Positions 25,530-34,285 of a stretch of DNA of 64,000 nt are shown here, one piece after another (position 1 is the first letter of the stretch; each line of letters opens with the position of its first letter). Source of the DNA: Flavobacterium humidisoli. Its GTDB lineage: Bacteria; Bacteroidota; Bacteroidia; Flavobacteriales; Flavobacteriaceae. The stretch lies in assembly GCF_023272795.1 (NCBI RefSeq), contig NZ_CP096829.1, positions 2,914,001 through 2,978,000 on the forward strand, written 5' to 3'. The notes beneath the pieces are model-generated. The model did not search any database. It was not told where the DNA came from and saw only the letters and a program-made list of their open reading frames with translations. Both the position numbers and the translations under genes were made by a program.

Positions 25530-26231
25530 AAGTAGCGCTTGGACCAAAAGGCCGGCTATTATTGCAATACCAAAACTGATTAAAGTTCCGATCATTACGT
25601 ATTCTGTGAGTTTTCGGTCTTTGGCTTCTTTTAAATCTCCAAATCTAAAAATAGATTTAGCGGCAAGCAGAAAACCGATCGCTTCAAAATGACCAGTCAG
25701 TATAAATCCGAAAACAAATAAGCGTTCTAAAATACCAATATAATTTCCGGCAGCTATCAGAGAATTATCCTGATGGCTGTTTTTGCTTTCTGGAGCCCAT
25801 ATTGAAATTATAGTTTTTATAAAAATAGAGGTTGGTTTGCTTATCAATAAAACTCCTGTCAATAGAATCCAAAATGCATTATGCTGCCAAAAATTGATTA
25901 TCGTTTTATTTTCGTACAAAAGAGTAACACCAATTAAAATGAGAATATGTGCAATTTGATCGACAACAAACCATGTTCGTTTGGTTTTCTTTTTCTGAAA
26001 ATTTAATTTGATTAAATCTACAACCCCATGCGTAACAGCAATTAAAATAGCATAAGGTATAAAACTGATTTTGCCCACTAAAACTGCTGCTAAAACTCCG
26101 TGCAGTAAAATATGAATATACAAATAAACACTTTTATGTTTTTTGATTTCTTTGTCGGCGACCCAAGAATTGGGCTGCCAGATAAAATCTCCTAATAAAT
26201 GAGCTAGAAACAGTTTTATAAATAAAATCAT
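25515..26231 (-). CDS. DUF3307 membrane protein
   Basis: A 238-aa integral membrane protein with about six helices. The start [33 protein letters not shown] and [13 protein letters not shown], then [14 protein letters not shown] and [11 protein letters not shown], place His and Asp residues inside the helices as in DUF3307 proteins, a pattern reminiscent of metal sites. Function unknown. Its start overlaps the satD stop by four bases (ATGA), and SatD-DUF3307 pairs recur in bacteria, so the two proteins probably work together. Confidence 0.88.
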   Translation of the reverse strand: MILFIKLFLAHLLGDFIWQPNSWVADKEIKKHKSVYLYIHILLHGVLAAVLVGKISFIPYAILIAVTHGVVDLIKLNFQKKKTKRTWFVVDQIAHILILIGVTLLYENKTIINFWQHNAFWILLTGVLLISKPTSIFIKTIISIWAPESKNSHQDNSLIAAGNYIGILERLFVFGFILTGHFEAIGFLLAAKSIFRFGDLKEAKDRKLTEYVMIGTLISFGIAIIAGLLVQALLLQLP

Positions 26232-26842
26232 GAGGCTGAATATTGTTTTATTTGTTTTCTAAAATAGCGATCTAAATTCATAACCAAATCAAACTGAGCT
26301 CTTTTTTGCCTACGGCTTACAGCAGCTTGGTTGATGCCTAATTGTTGCCCTAATTCTTCTTGGGACAAAGTTGGGTTTTCAATAGCAACAGCAACAAATT
26401 CTGCCGATTGGACCAGCCAACTGTCCATGAAAGTCAAAGCCAGTTGCAGCATTAAATTCAATTTTTCATCAAAATCTAAATCTCCTGTTCGCAGGGCTAG
26501 ATTTACTTTCTGCTTTTTTAAAGTTTCAAAAAGTTCACCAGAATTAATAAATGCAGAACCGTTGCTTTCAGATATTCTTTTGGCATTGTGTGTTTTATTT
26601 CCAAAACCTATGCTCATTCGGGCGTCAGACTTTATGGCTCTTAAATGCGCTTTTACCAAAATAGCGGCTAACAAAGCATCTTCGGGATTACTCACTTCAA
26701 TTTGAAATTCGTCGCCTCGATATACTTCCCACTGACTTGGAGTTTTGCCCAATGAAGCCAAAATCTTCTTTAAATCGTCAACCCAATGTTGAGATTCCTG
26801 TTGTCTTGAGCCAATTATGTCGCCTGTAATTACACTAGTCAT
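26228..26842 (-). CDS. SatD family protein with C-terminal helix-turn-helix
   Basis: A 204-aa cytosolic protein. The N-terminal part (SVITGDIIGSRQQ, YRGDEFQIEV, AHLRAIKSDARMSIGFG) is the SatD domain, which resembles a nucleotide-cyclase fold without an obvious full catalytic set. Residues about 155-190 form a helix-turn-helix: LSQEELGQQLGINQAAVSRRQKRA. SatD was named from a Streptococcus acid-tolerance locus. The upstream DNA has three or four evenly spaced inverted repeats, the first of which covers the probable promoter, so autoregulation by this protein is likely. It is coupled to the DUF3307 gene by an ATGA overlap. Confidence 0.88.
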   Translation of the reverse strand: MTSVITGDIIGSRQQESQHWVDDLKKILASLGKTPSQWEVYRGDEFQIEVSNPEDALLAAILVKAHLRAIKSDARMSIGFGNKTHNAKRISESNGSAFINSGELFETLKKQKVNLALRTGDLDFDEKLNLMLQLALTFMDSWLVQSAEFVAVAIENPTLSQEELGQQLGINQAAVSRRQKRAQFDLVMNLDRYFRKQIKQYSAS

Positions 26843-26875
26843 AACTCAAATATAAGTAAAAAATTATAGATTTTC

Positions 26876-26979
26876 TATTACAAATATACGTAATAAGATT
26901 TATTATTACGTTTTTTGGTAATAATATTAAATATTACGTTTTTTTGTAATATTTCGATATATGATTCTATTTTGTAATA
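26876..26979. promoter_or_regulatory. Phased array of tattac-N8-gtaata operators with 28-bp period
   Basis: Three perfect copies of tattac-N8-gtaata start at 26876, 26904 and 26932. The gaps between copies are also exactly 8 bp, so half-sites alternate every 14 bp. A fourth copy, tatgat-N8-gtaata (26960-26979), keeps the right-hand half-site in phase. The array fills the divergent region between satD and the HMG-CoA lyase gene. Copy 1 covers a TATATTTG -7 element for satD (minus strand 26888-26881). The binding protein is not known; the HTH protein SatD is the nearest candidate. Confidence 0.8.
26881..26888 (-). promoter_or_regulatory. -7 promoter element of satD inside operator copy 1
   Basis: TATATTTG on the minus strand, 38 bp before the satD start codon, within the spacer of the first operator copy. 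A second TATATTTG at 26855-26848 would give an almost leaderless message and is less likely. Confidence 0.5.
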
Positions 26980-27053
26980 ATAGAGTTCAGGTAAAAAATC
27001 TCTTTTATATCATCAAAAAAGAAACTAACTTAGCCTTTACAAAAGAATACGCT

Positions 27054-27920
27054 TTGAGTAAAGAAATCAAAATTATCGAATGCCCTAGAGATGCCATGCA
27101 AGGCATTAGGGATTTTATTCCGACAAAAAATAAAGTTACTTACATACAAGCTTTGTTGCGAGTTGGCTTTGATACAATCGATTTTGGAAGTTTCGTTTCT
27201 CCAAAAGCTATTCCGCAAATGCAAGATACTGCTGCCGTTCTAGAGCAGTTAGATTTGTCCCAAACAACAAGTAAACTGCTTTCAATTATTGCGAATACGC
27301 AAGGAGCAATTACTGCTGCCGAATACGAACAAATTCAATATTTAGGTTTTCCTTTTTCTATTTCTGAGAATTTCCAGATGCGTAATACGCACAAAACAAT
27401 TGAAGAATCTTTAGTTACCTTAGAAGAAATTCTGGAAGTTGCAGATAAGAAAAATAAAGAAGTCGTGACCTATCTTTCAATGGGTTTCGGAAATCCGTAC
27501 GGAGATCCGTGGAATGTAGAAATTGTATCAGAATGGACTGAAAAACTAGCTGCAATGGGCGTGAAGATTCTATCGCTTTCAGATACTGTCGGAACTTCTA
27601 CTCCAGAAGTAATAACTTATTTATTTTCAGATTTAATTCCAAAATATCCAGAAATTGAATTTGGAGCTCATCTTCATACCACTCCAGAAAGCTGGTTCGA
27701 AAAAATCGATGCAGCGGCAAAAGCAGGCTGTACCCGTTTTGACGGCGCTATTCAAGGTTTTGGAGGCTGCCCAATGGCAACTGATAAACTAACAGGAAAT
27801 ATGCCAACAGAAAAATTGGTTTCCTATTTTACTGCTAATAAGAAAATTACAGGTTTAAACTCTCTTAGTTTTGAAAGCGCCTATAATGAAGCTTCAAAAT
27901 TGTTTGGAAAATTTCATTAA
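27054..27920 (+). CDS. Hydroxymethylglutaryl-CoA lyase
   Basis: This cytosolic enzyme splits HMG-CoA into acetyl-CoA and acetoacetate, the last step of leucine degradation. It has the DRE-TIM fold: IKIIECPRDAMQGI at the N-terminus (the Arg-Asp pair), SISENFQMRNTHKT, GNPYGDPW, DTVGTSTPE, GAHLHTT with the metal-binding His pair, and FDGAIQGFGGCPMA with the catalytic Cys. I place the start at TTG 27054 (MSKEIKIIECPRD, 288 aa). The ATG at 26961 would add 31 residues unlike the family and would lie within the operator array. Confidence 0.9.
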   Translation: MSKEIKIIECPRDAMQGIRDFIPTKNKVTYIQALLRVGFDTIDFGSFVSPKAIPQMQDTAAVLEQLDLSQTTSKLLSIIANTQGAITAAEYEQIQYLGFPFSISENFQMRNTHKTIEESLVTLEEILEVADKKNKEVVTYLSMGFGNPYGDPWNVEIVSEWTEKLAAMGVKILSLSDTVGTSTPEVITYLFSDLIPKYPEIEFGAHLHTTPESWFEKIDAAAKAGCTRFDGAIQGFGGCPMATDKLTGNMPTEKLVSYFTANKKITGLNSLSFESAYNEASKLFGKFH

Positions 27921-27997
27921 AAAAAGGTTATTTTTCTTACCTTAGATAATGATTGTAAATATTAAGCGTTATATTTATTATTCATATAATTTTCGTC

Positions 27998-28549
27998 ATG
28001 AAATCAAATTCTTCGCGTAAAATTTCAAGCATAATTCTTTTGGCTTTTCTATTTTTTTCCTGTTCAAGTGATTTGGATTTCGATCAGGTAAAAGATTTAA
28101 AGCTAGAACCAGTCTTTGTAGCAAATCTTGCTTATTTTGATATTCCTGCCAATCAGCTTATAGATGATGGAGGAACGAATGTCTATCCAGATGTTAGAGA
28201 CTTTGATATTTTTAAAGAAAAATTCTTTACCGAACGTCTTAAAAAAGCAGAGTTTGATTTTGAAGTCGAAAATAACATAAATCGTGCTTTCGTTCTAAAT
28301 ATGCTTTTGCTTAACGATCAAAATGAGGTGTTGCAAACCATATCTTTTACAGTTCCATCTTATAAAGGAACGCCAAATGTTATAAAATATCCAACAGAAG
28401 TTTTTGAAAATGCTCGATTAGATCTTTTAAAACAAACTCAAAAAATTGGTTTTGTGGTAGTAATTGCTTCAGGGTCTCCATTAAATAGCCAGAGTGAAGG
28501 AAACTTAAAATTAAGATCAAGTGCAACGGCTTATTTAGTAATCGAATGA
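27998..28549 (+). CDS. Hypothetical lipoprotein paired with DUF5723 protein
   Basis: A 183-aa lipoprotein (lipobox LFFSC, Cys near residue 23). The remainder, with VANLAYFDIPANQL and AFVLNMLLLNDQNEVLQTISFTVP, looks like a single beta-sandwich domain. I do not recognise the family. Its stop codon overlaps the start of the DUF5723 gene by four bases (ATGA), so the two products are made together and probably meet at the outer membrane. Confidence 0.78.
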   Translation: MKSNSSRKISSIILLAFLFFSCSSDLDFDQVKDLKLEPVFVANLAYFDIPANQLIDDGGTNVYPDVRDFDIFKEKFFTERLKKAEFDFEVENNINRAFVLNMLLLNDQNEVLQTISFTVPSYKGTPNVIKYPTEVFENARLDLLKQTQKIGFVVVIASGSPLNSQSEGNLKLRSSATAYLVIE

Positions 28550-29943
28550 GAAAGACGCTAATACTTTGCTTGTTTTTTCACCTTTTCTGTTTTGCCCAAA
28601 ACAGAGAATTGTTGTATAATTTTACTGCAATTCCGCAGTCTTCGCTTGTAAATCCAGGAGCCGATGTTTCGTATAAATATTATTTTGGATTTCCAGTTTT
28701 ATCTGGAATTTCAGCTAATATTGGATCTAGCAGTTTTTCAGCCTATGATCTGTTTTCAGATGATGGAGTCGATTTTAATCAAAAGGTCAGAGATGTTGTA
28801 AATAAATCTTCTAGCAGAGATAAAGTAGTAACCAATCAGCAATTGGAAATATTTTCTGGCGGATTTAGAATTGGAGGCAGAGAAAGCCGTTCTTACATTT
28901 CCTTTGGATTGTATCAGGAATTTGATTTTTTTATGTTTGTTCCCAAAGATCTTGCTTTACTGGCTTTAAACGGAAATCGAGATTATATCGGAAAATCTTT
29001 TAATCTAGGCGATTTAAGCATGAAAGCCGAAGTGCTTTCTGTTTTTCATGTAGGTTTTCATAAAAAACTCAATGACAAATTTGTTTATGGAGGTCGCGCT
29101 AAAATCTATTCAAGCGGTGCAAATGCAACTTCTACAAAAAACTCAGGTTACATTTATACAGGCGAGGAGCCAGGAACGCCAAACTTGTACAGTCAGGTTA
29201 TTTCTTCCAATTTAGAATTGAAAACATCTGGTCTTGCCCGTTTTACAAAAGATGAATACGAAGGAAATGTAGTTCGTGATATTGCTAATAATACCTTTTT
29301 TAACGGAAGTCTAGGTTTTGGAATAGATGCGGGGATTACCTATTATATAAAAGACAATTTACAGTTTACCGCAAGTGTTATAGATTTGGGTTTTGTGAGA
29401 CAGACCAAAGATGTCGAAACACTTACTTATAAAGGAATTTACCGTTACAATGGTGCAAATCCGGATTTTATGGGCACAGATGACCCTGAAAATGTTTTTG
29501 ACGAATTTGACAAAGCAATACCACGAGATACGATTTATAATAAGTATACCACTTGGCGTCCAACAAAACTTTATTCTTCTATCGAATATTCATTTGGAGA
29601 AGCGCGTCCAGACGACGAATGTAATTGTCATGGAAAAGTCAATAAATATTATAAAAATGCGGCAGGAGTACAAGTTTTTGCAATGTCTGCACCTCGAACA
29701 CCTTTGTTTGCTATAACTGCTTTTTATAGAAGAAATATTTTTAAAAAATTAGATTTTAAGGCAACCTACACCCTAGATACTTTTTCAAATAAAAATGTCG
29801 GATTAGGACTTGCCGGAACAATTGGTCCGGTAAATATTTATGCTCTAGTCAATAATGTTTTAGAATATAAAGATATCTCCAAAGCCAGCAGTGCGGCCTT
29901 CCAACTCGGAATCAATTTTGTTTTTCAAGACAAAGACGATTAG
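28546..29943 (+). CDS. DUF5723 family outer-membrane beta-barrel protein
   Basis: A 465-aa protein with a signal peptide (MRKTLILCLFFHLFCFAQ). After it, NFTAIPQSSLVNPGADVSYKYYFGFP and SGISANIGSSSFS are the opening of DUF5723, a Bacteroidetes family of predicted barrels related to FadL/PorP-type proteins. Alternating hydrophobic strands continue to the end (FQLGINFVFQDKDD). Function unknown. It is translationally coupled to the upstream lipoprotein, which fits a barrel with a lipoprotein partner. Confidence 0.85.
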   Translation: MRKTLILCLFFHLFCFAQNRELLYNFTAIPQSSLVNPGADVSYKYYFGFPVLSGISANIGSSSFSAYDLFSDDGVDFNQKVRDVVNKSSSRDKVVTNQQLEIFSGGFRIGGRESRSYISFGLYQEFDFFMFVPKDLALLALNGNRDYIGKSFNLGDLSMKAEVLSVFHVGFHKKLNDKFVYGGRAKIYSSGANATSTKNSGYIYTGEEPGTPNLYSQVISSNLELKTSGLARFTKDEYEGNVVRDIANNTFFNGSLGFGIDAGITYYIKDNLQFTASVIDLGFVRQTKDVETLTYKGIYRYNGANPDFMGTDDPENVFDEFDKAIPRDTIYNKYTTWRPTKLYSSIEYSFGEARPDDECNCHGKVNKYYKNAAGVQVFAMSAPRTPLFAITAFYRRNIFKKLDFKATYTLDTFSNKNVGLGLAGTIGPVNIYALVNNVLEYKDISKASSAAFQLGINFVFQDKDD

Positions 29944-30177
29944 TTTTAATAATGAGAAGCTTTATCCAGCTGTACATTTCAAGCACTCGAGCCAAAATAC
30001 TTTTTTTCAAGGCATAAAAAGAGCTTCCGTTGGTCGCTTTTTTAAGCCAGAAAAAAATGCATTTTAGCTTTTCGTGGCTTTCCATTTCCATCTGGGCTAG
30101 GGCATATATTTTGTAAGACGATTCGTGTAAAGTCAATTTTATGAATAAGTTAGTATTCAAGTTTCCAATTTATTCAC
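29944..30177. other. Non-coding stretch with raised GC before guaB, possible structured element
   Basis: This gap is richer in G and C than nearby intergenic DNA. On the minus strand it has a TTG-started frame of 82 codons (30160-29912) that overlaps the end of the DUF5723 gene, has no recognisable domain, and is probably not a gene. Short complementary words (gagcttcc/ggaaagcc-like) suggest a degenerate structured or repetitive element. I cannot assign it to a known RNA. Confidence 0.3.
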
Positions 30178-30186
30178 TATATTTGC
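30178..30186 (+). promoter_or_regulatory. -7 promoter element of guaB
   Basis: TATATTTGC matches TAnnTTTG exactly, 25 bp before the guaB ATG at 30212. Confidence 0.65.
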
Positions 30187-30211
30187 ACGCAATTCAACTA
30201 GAAATTGCACC

Positions 30212-31684
30212 ATGATAGCACACAACTCCAAGATTATCGGCGAAGGTTTAACTTACGACGATGTATTATTAGTACCTAACTACTCGAATGTGCTTCCTCG
30301 CGAAGTGAGCATTAAATCAAAATTTTCAAGAAACATTACATTAAACGTTCCAATTGTATCTGCTGCTATGGATACAGTAACTGAAAGCGCAATGGCAATT
30401 GCTATGGCACAAGAAGGCGGAATAGGTGTTTTACATAAAAATATGACTATCGAACAACAAGCAGGAAAAGTTCGAAAAGTAAAACGTGCAGAAGCAGGTA
30501 TGATTATCGATCCGGTAACATTACCAACCAACTCTACAATTGCTGATGCAAAAAATGCCATGAAAGAATTCGGAATCGGTGGTATTCCAATTGTTGATGA
30601 AAACAAAATCTTAAAAGGTATTGTTACAAACCGCGATTTGCGTTTTGAGAAAAACGGAGCGCGACCAATCGCTGAGGTTATGACAAGCCAAAACTTAGTA
30701 ACTGTAGCAGAAGGAACTTCACTTGAGCAAGCAGAAGTAGTTTTACAAGGCCATAAAATCGAAAAATTACCAGTTGTAAATGCTCAAAATGAATTAGTTG
30801 GTTTAATTACTTTTAGAGATATTACAAAATTGACTCAAAAACCAATTGCTAATAAAGATAGTTTTGGTCGTTTAAGAGTTGCTGCTGCAATTGGAGTTAC
30901 TGGAGACGCTGTTTTAAGAGCACAAGCTTTGGTTGCTGCCGGTGTAGATGCAATCATTATCGATACAGCTCACGGACATACAGAAGGTGTAGTAAATGTA
31001 TTGAAAGAAGTAAAATCAAAATTCCCTCAAATAGATGTAATTGTTGGAAACATTGCAACTCCAGAAGCAGCTAAATATTTAGTAGAAAATGGTGCTGACG
31101 GTGTAAAAGTTGGAATCGGACCTGGTTCTATCTGTACAACTCGTATCGTTGCAGGTGTTGGTTTTCCTCAATTCTCAGCAGTTTTAGAAGTTGCTGCAGC
31201 CATCAAAGGAACTGGAGTTCCAGTTATTGCTGATGGTGGAATTCGTTATACAGGAGATATTCCTAAAGCAATTGCTGCAGGTGCCGACTGTGTAATGTTG
31301 GGTTCATTACTTGCAGGAACAAAAGAATCTCCAGGAGAAACTATTATTTTTGAAGGAAGAAAATTCAAATCTTACCGCGGAATGGGTTCTGTTGAAGCAA
31401 TGCAAACAGGTTCTAAAGATCGTTACTTCCAAGATGTTGAAGACGACGTTAAAAAATTAGTTCCAGAAGGAATCGTTGGACGTGTTCCTTACAAAGGGGA
31501 ATTAAACGAAAGCATGCTTCAATTTATTGGAGGACTTCGTGCAGGAATGGGATACTGCGGTTCAAAAGATATTCCAACTTTACAAGAATCTGGACGTTTT
31601 GTTAGAATCACATCAAGCGGAATCACTGAAAGTCATCCGCATAACGTAACGATTACAAAAGAAGCTCCAAATTATTCTAGATAA
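30212..31684 (+). CDS. guaB: IMP dehydrogenase GuaB
   Basis: GuaB oxidises IMP to XMP with NAD+, the committed step to guanine nucleotides. It is 490 aa, full length: the catalytic barrel begins at [17 protein letters not shown], two CBS domains lie at residues about 95-205 ([29 protein letters not shown]), and the catalytic loop is GPGSICTTR with Cys308. [19 protein letters not shown] and the flap [11 protein letters not shown] follow. It is monocistronic, with a strong promoter and terminator. Confidence 0.98.
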   Translation: MIAHNSKIIGEGLTYDDVLLVPNYSNVLPREVSIKSKFSRNITLNVPIVSAAMDTVTESAMAIAMAQEGGIGVLHKNMTIEQQAGKVRKVKRAEAGMIIDPVTLPTNSTIADAKNAMKEFGIGGIPIVDENKILKGIVTNRDLRFEKNGARPIAEVMTSQNLVTVAEGTSLEQAEVVLQGHKIEKLPVVNAQNELVGLITFRDITKLTQKPIANKDSFGRLRVAAAIGVTGDAVLRAQALVAAGVDAIIIDTAHGHTEGVVNVLKEVKSKFPQIDVIVGNIATPEAAKYLVENGADGVKVGIGPGSICTTRIVAGVGFPQFSAVLEVAAAIKGTGVPVIADGGIRYTGDIPKAIAAGADCVMLGSLLAGTKESPGETIIFEGRKFKSYRGMGSVEAMQTGSKDRYFQDVEDDVKKLVPEGIVGRVPYKGELNESMLQFIGGLRAGMGYCGSKDIPTLQESGRFVRITSSGITESHPHNVTITKEAPNYSR

Positions 31685-31706
31685 TTTTAAGTTTTGATAT
31701 AAAACA

Positions 31707-31740
31707 AAAGGCGCAAGATTTAGTTTCTTACGCCTTTTTT
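31707..31740 (+). terminator. Terminator after guaB
   Basis: aaggcg (31708-31713) pairs with cgcctt (31731-31736), extended by aaga/tctt inside one mismatch, and runs into a T tract. Confidence 0.8.
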
Positions 31741-32573
31741 TATTTGCCTTTTGATATGGTTGATGTTTGTTTGAAATCACTTTTAGATTTTAAATCTAAG
31801 GAAAAATCAGTGTGTTTTAAGCCGAGAGTAAAATCCATTTCTAAATTGTTCTCACTTATAAAATGATTGGGTATATCATAAATCAAATTGCCTTTTCCAA
31901 TCCCAGATCCGTTGGTCTCAAATCTGTTGTCAGACATCTTCATTGTGTAAGTCTGCGTAATATCAAAGAAAGCATTTTTTGAATGTATGCTTTTTAGAAT
32001 GTACACAGTAGTAATTTGCATTTCAATATTTATGCCTGCGATAGGCAATGTCAAGGGGCTTTCTTGAGTAAAAGATTCGCCTATTTTTAGTTTTTTATGC
32101 GGAAGAGCCAATTGTGAAAATGTATTTTTAACCATTTGAAAAACAGTATTTTTAAAATTCTCTTCCATGTCTTTTGAAACAATAGAATCTATTTCTGGCA
32201 TAGTAGATGATGAAGCTTTTCCATAAATGAGGGTGCCGTTTGGAATTATAGTTTTTCCATCTAAATCTACTGATTTCAGGTATTCAATTGTTATTAGGAA
32301 ATTGCCACTTTTATCACTTTTACCAGTTTTAGAAAGCGTTTCTAAATTAAAGACAGTCTTTATTTTAGAAGGATTTTGTACTTGATTATTCTTTAAGGTT
32401 TCTAAGAACGTTTCGCTACCAGAATACATAACCTCATAATCGGATGAATTAATCGTGGTCTGAAGATAATGGGTTTCTGGAGCATACCCAGCTTTAAAAT
32501 CTAAAATTTGATTAGATTGGCCATAACTTAAAGTGGCTGTGCAAATAAAAAGAAAGAAGAATAGTTGTTTCAT
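31740..32573 (-). CDS. Hypothetical exported protein, 277 aa
   Basis: A signal peptide (MKQLFFFLFICTATLSYG) precedes a beta-rich domain. The phrases YAPETHYLQTTINSSDYEV, GTLIYGKASSSTMPEIDSI and IGESFTQESPLTLPIAG are of a kind seen in Bacteroidetes periplasmic proteins annotated DUF6263, but I am not sure of that link. No catalytic motif is seen. It is convergent with guaB, with only the guaB terminator between. Confidence 0.72.
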   Translation of the reverse strand: MKQLFFFLFICTATLSYGQSNQILDFKAGYAPETHYLQTTINSSDYEVMYSGSETFLETLKNNQVQNPSKIKTVFNLETLSKTGKSDKSGNFLITIEYLKSVDLDGKTIIPNGTLIYGKASSSTMPEIDSIVSKDMEENFKNTVFQMVKNTFSQLALPHKKLKIGESFTQESPLTLPIAGINIEMQITTVYILKSIHSKNAFFDITQTYTMKMSDNRFETNGSGIGKGNLIYDIPNHFISENNLEMDFTLGLKHTDFSLDLKSKSDFKQTSTISKGK

Positions 32574-32640
32574 AATTGTTTTTAATGTGGATTTTCCACT
32601 TGTCTAAAACGAAAGTAAGAATTTAAAACAACTTATCATT

Positions 32641-33012
32641 TTATTCTTTTGCTCCGTACTTGCTAAATTTAGCATTCCATCCATTTTCTGAAAAAGATTC
32701 TCCATGAATACCATCGCTAAGTTCAACGATATTTTTGCCATTTACGAATATTTGAATATTATTTTCAAAATCAGCCAATTCTTGTAATGAAAAAAGAAAA
32801 TCATGAATTGCTCCATCTATGCTTTTAATAACGATTTCTTTGATTAGATCTTTTTGTGATTCATTAAATTGACCAATTTCAGTTTGCGTTTTTAAGTTTG
32901 ATGGCGATTTAGATTTATTACTTAAAAGAGCTTCAGCATTTCCAATTCCTTTATCTCTCAGATTTTTAACTAAAAATTCTCCAAAAACATCAAGCGATTG
33001 TTTTAACTCCAT
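32641..33012 (-). CDS. Hypothetical protein, 123 aa
   Basis: I do not recognise this small cytosolic protein. Residues 1-30 are helical (LDVFGEFLVKNLRDKGIGNAEALL), followed by a Ser/Lys-rich linker, a helix around IKEIVIKSIDGAIHDFLFSLQEL and a short beta-like end (IQIFVNGKNIVELSDGIHGES). A TATCTTTG -7 element sits upstream at 33045-33038, which supports its being a real, separately transcribed gene. Confidence 0.65.
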   Translation of the reverse strand: MELKQSLDVFGEFLVKNLRDKGIGNAEALLSNKSKSPSNLKTQTEIGQFNESQKDLIKEIVIKSIDGAIHDFLFSLQELADFENNIQIFVNGKNIVELSDGIHGESFSENGWNAKFSKYGAKE

Positions 33013-33037
33013 AATTCTATTTGTAGTTTTAATCTTT

Positions 33038-33045
33038 CAAAGATA
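33038..33045 (-). promoter_or_regulatory. -7 promoter element of the 123-aa hypothetical gene
   Basis: TATCTTTG on the minus strand, 25 bp before the start codon at 33012. Confidence 0.5.
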
Positions 33046-33077
33046 TTGAAAAATACTCAAATTAATTTTAGTAATTA

Positions 33078-34217
33078 CTAAAACCTACTATTCAAAATAT
33101 CTTCAGTCACAATATTCGAATGCAGTAAATCTTCCATTTTCTTTGTCATGCGCTGCGCTTCTAATGCGTAACCGAACATTTTTTTTTCGTAATCAGCGAT
33201 TGCTTCGTCAATGGTTTCAAATTTTCCGTTGGTTAAATTTTGAGTTAAATGGAAAGCATCAAACAAGCCCATATTTACACCTTCACCTGCAAATGGAGGC
33301 ATTAAATGTGCTGCATCGCCAACAAGTGTAATGTTTGAATGTTCTTTCCAAGATTCTTCCAAAGAAAACAATCGTAAAGGCAAGCCAGAAAACTCCGTAG
33401 AGGCGGCAAAGAATTTTTTATAATCGTCTCCCCAGTTTTTAAACTTTTCGTTTAAAAATGAAATCACAGCTTGATCATCTTCAAAATTAATTTCGTGGTT
33501 CGAAATCCAATCTTCATCGGCTTTAAAAGAAACTCCGAAATGTACTGAGCCGTCTCGCATGGTATGGGTGTAAAACATTTTGTGTTCTCCCATTGCCATC
33601 ACATTTCCGTTTCCGTATTTTGGTTTAAATTCTGGATAATCTTTGTCAGGATTCAGAATTTCTCCTTGAATAATATAAGTTCCAGAAAGTTGAGGTTCTT
33701 GATCGCTCACGAATTTTCTAGCGTTCGATCTTCCGCCATTTGCAACGATTACAAAATCGGCAGTTGTTGTCGTGCCATTTTTGAATTCTAAAACATATTG
33801 ATTTTCAGTTTTTTCAATATTAATCAATTGACTATCCCAAACAACAGTATTTTGGGTTAGATTCTCCAACATAATTTTTCGAAGATCATTTCGGTCAATT
33901 TCTGGGCGTGAAAAAGCATTGGTTTCATCAGGCATTTCGTCAGAAGTAATATTTCCGTTCATATCAGCCATTTTCTCTCCAGTTGGCCGCGCGTATTTTT
34001 TAAATTCCTCCATTAAATCTGCCTTCTGAATCGCATATTGACCAGAATCAGAATGAATGTCCAAAGTTCCTCCAGATGTTCTGGCTTGTGCATTAATGTC
34101 TCTTTCATAAACCTTAACATCGGCACCGTTTATTTGTAAAATTCGTGCAGTGGTTAGCCCCACAGGTCCGCCGCCAATAATGGCGATTTTTTTATTTTCT
34201 ATAATTGAAGTTTTCAT
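33078..34217 (-). CDS. Tet(X)-like FAD-dependent monooxygenase
   Basis: A 379-aa class A flavin monooxygenase. The FAD loop is GGGPVG (residues 15-20), followed by E38-R39 in VYERD; the second FAD motif is VGDAAHLMPPFAGEGVNMG (from residue 299). From memory, the whole chain aligns with Tet(X), which hydroxylates and inactivates tetracyclines: SGGTLDIH matches FGGTLDLH, and Gln184 and His226 sit where Tet(X) has the drug-contacting Gln192 and His234. The Arg213 contact is missing and Phe224 is Tyr216. So it is a homologue with a possibly different or broader substrate. A TetR-type regulator gene lies 68 bp upstream on the same strand. Confidence 0.88.
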   Translation of the reverse strand: MKTSIIENKKIAIIGGGPVGLTTARILQINGADVKVYERDINAQARTSGGTLDIHSDSGQYAIQKADLMEEFKKYARPTGEKMADMNGNITSDEMPDETNAFSRPEIDRNDLRKIMLENLTQNTVVWDSQLINIEKTENQYVLEFKNGTTTTADFVIVANGGRSNARKFVSDQEPQLSGTYIIQGEILNPDKDYPEFKPKYGNGNVMAMGEHKMFYTHTMRDGSVHFGVSFKADEDWISNHEINFEDDQAVISFLNEKFKNWGDDYKKFFAASTEFSGLPLRLFSLEESWKEHSNITLVGDAAHLMPPFAGEGVNMGLFDAFHLTQNLTNGKFETIDEAIADYEKKMFGYALEAQRMTKKMEDLLHSNIVTEDILNSRF

Positions 34218-34285
34218 TTTATTGAAATTATATTGTATTTAAATCTGTTATTGTTATTGCGATTGAAATTGCGATTGAATTTTAA

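Noticed and set aside
26876..26979. Possible plasmid-type iterons or replication origin
   Set aside because: The copies are inverted repeats in a divergent promoter region with no replication protein nearby, so an operator array explains them better.
29912..30160. Minus-strand frame of 82 codons before guaB
   Set aside because: TTG start, no recognisable domain, overlap with the end of the DUF5723 gene, and no -7 element upstream on that strand. Kept only as a possible structured element.
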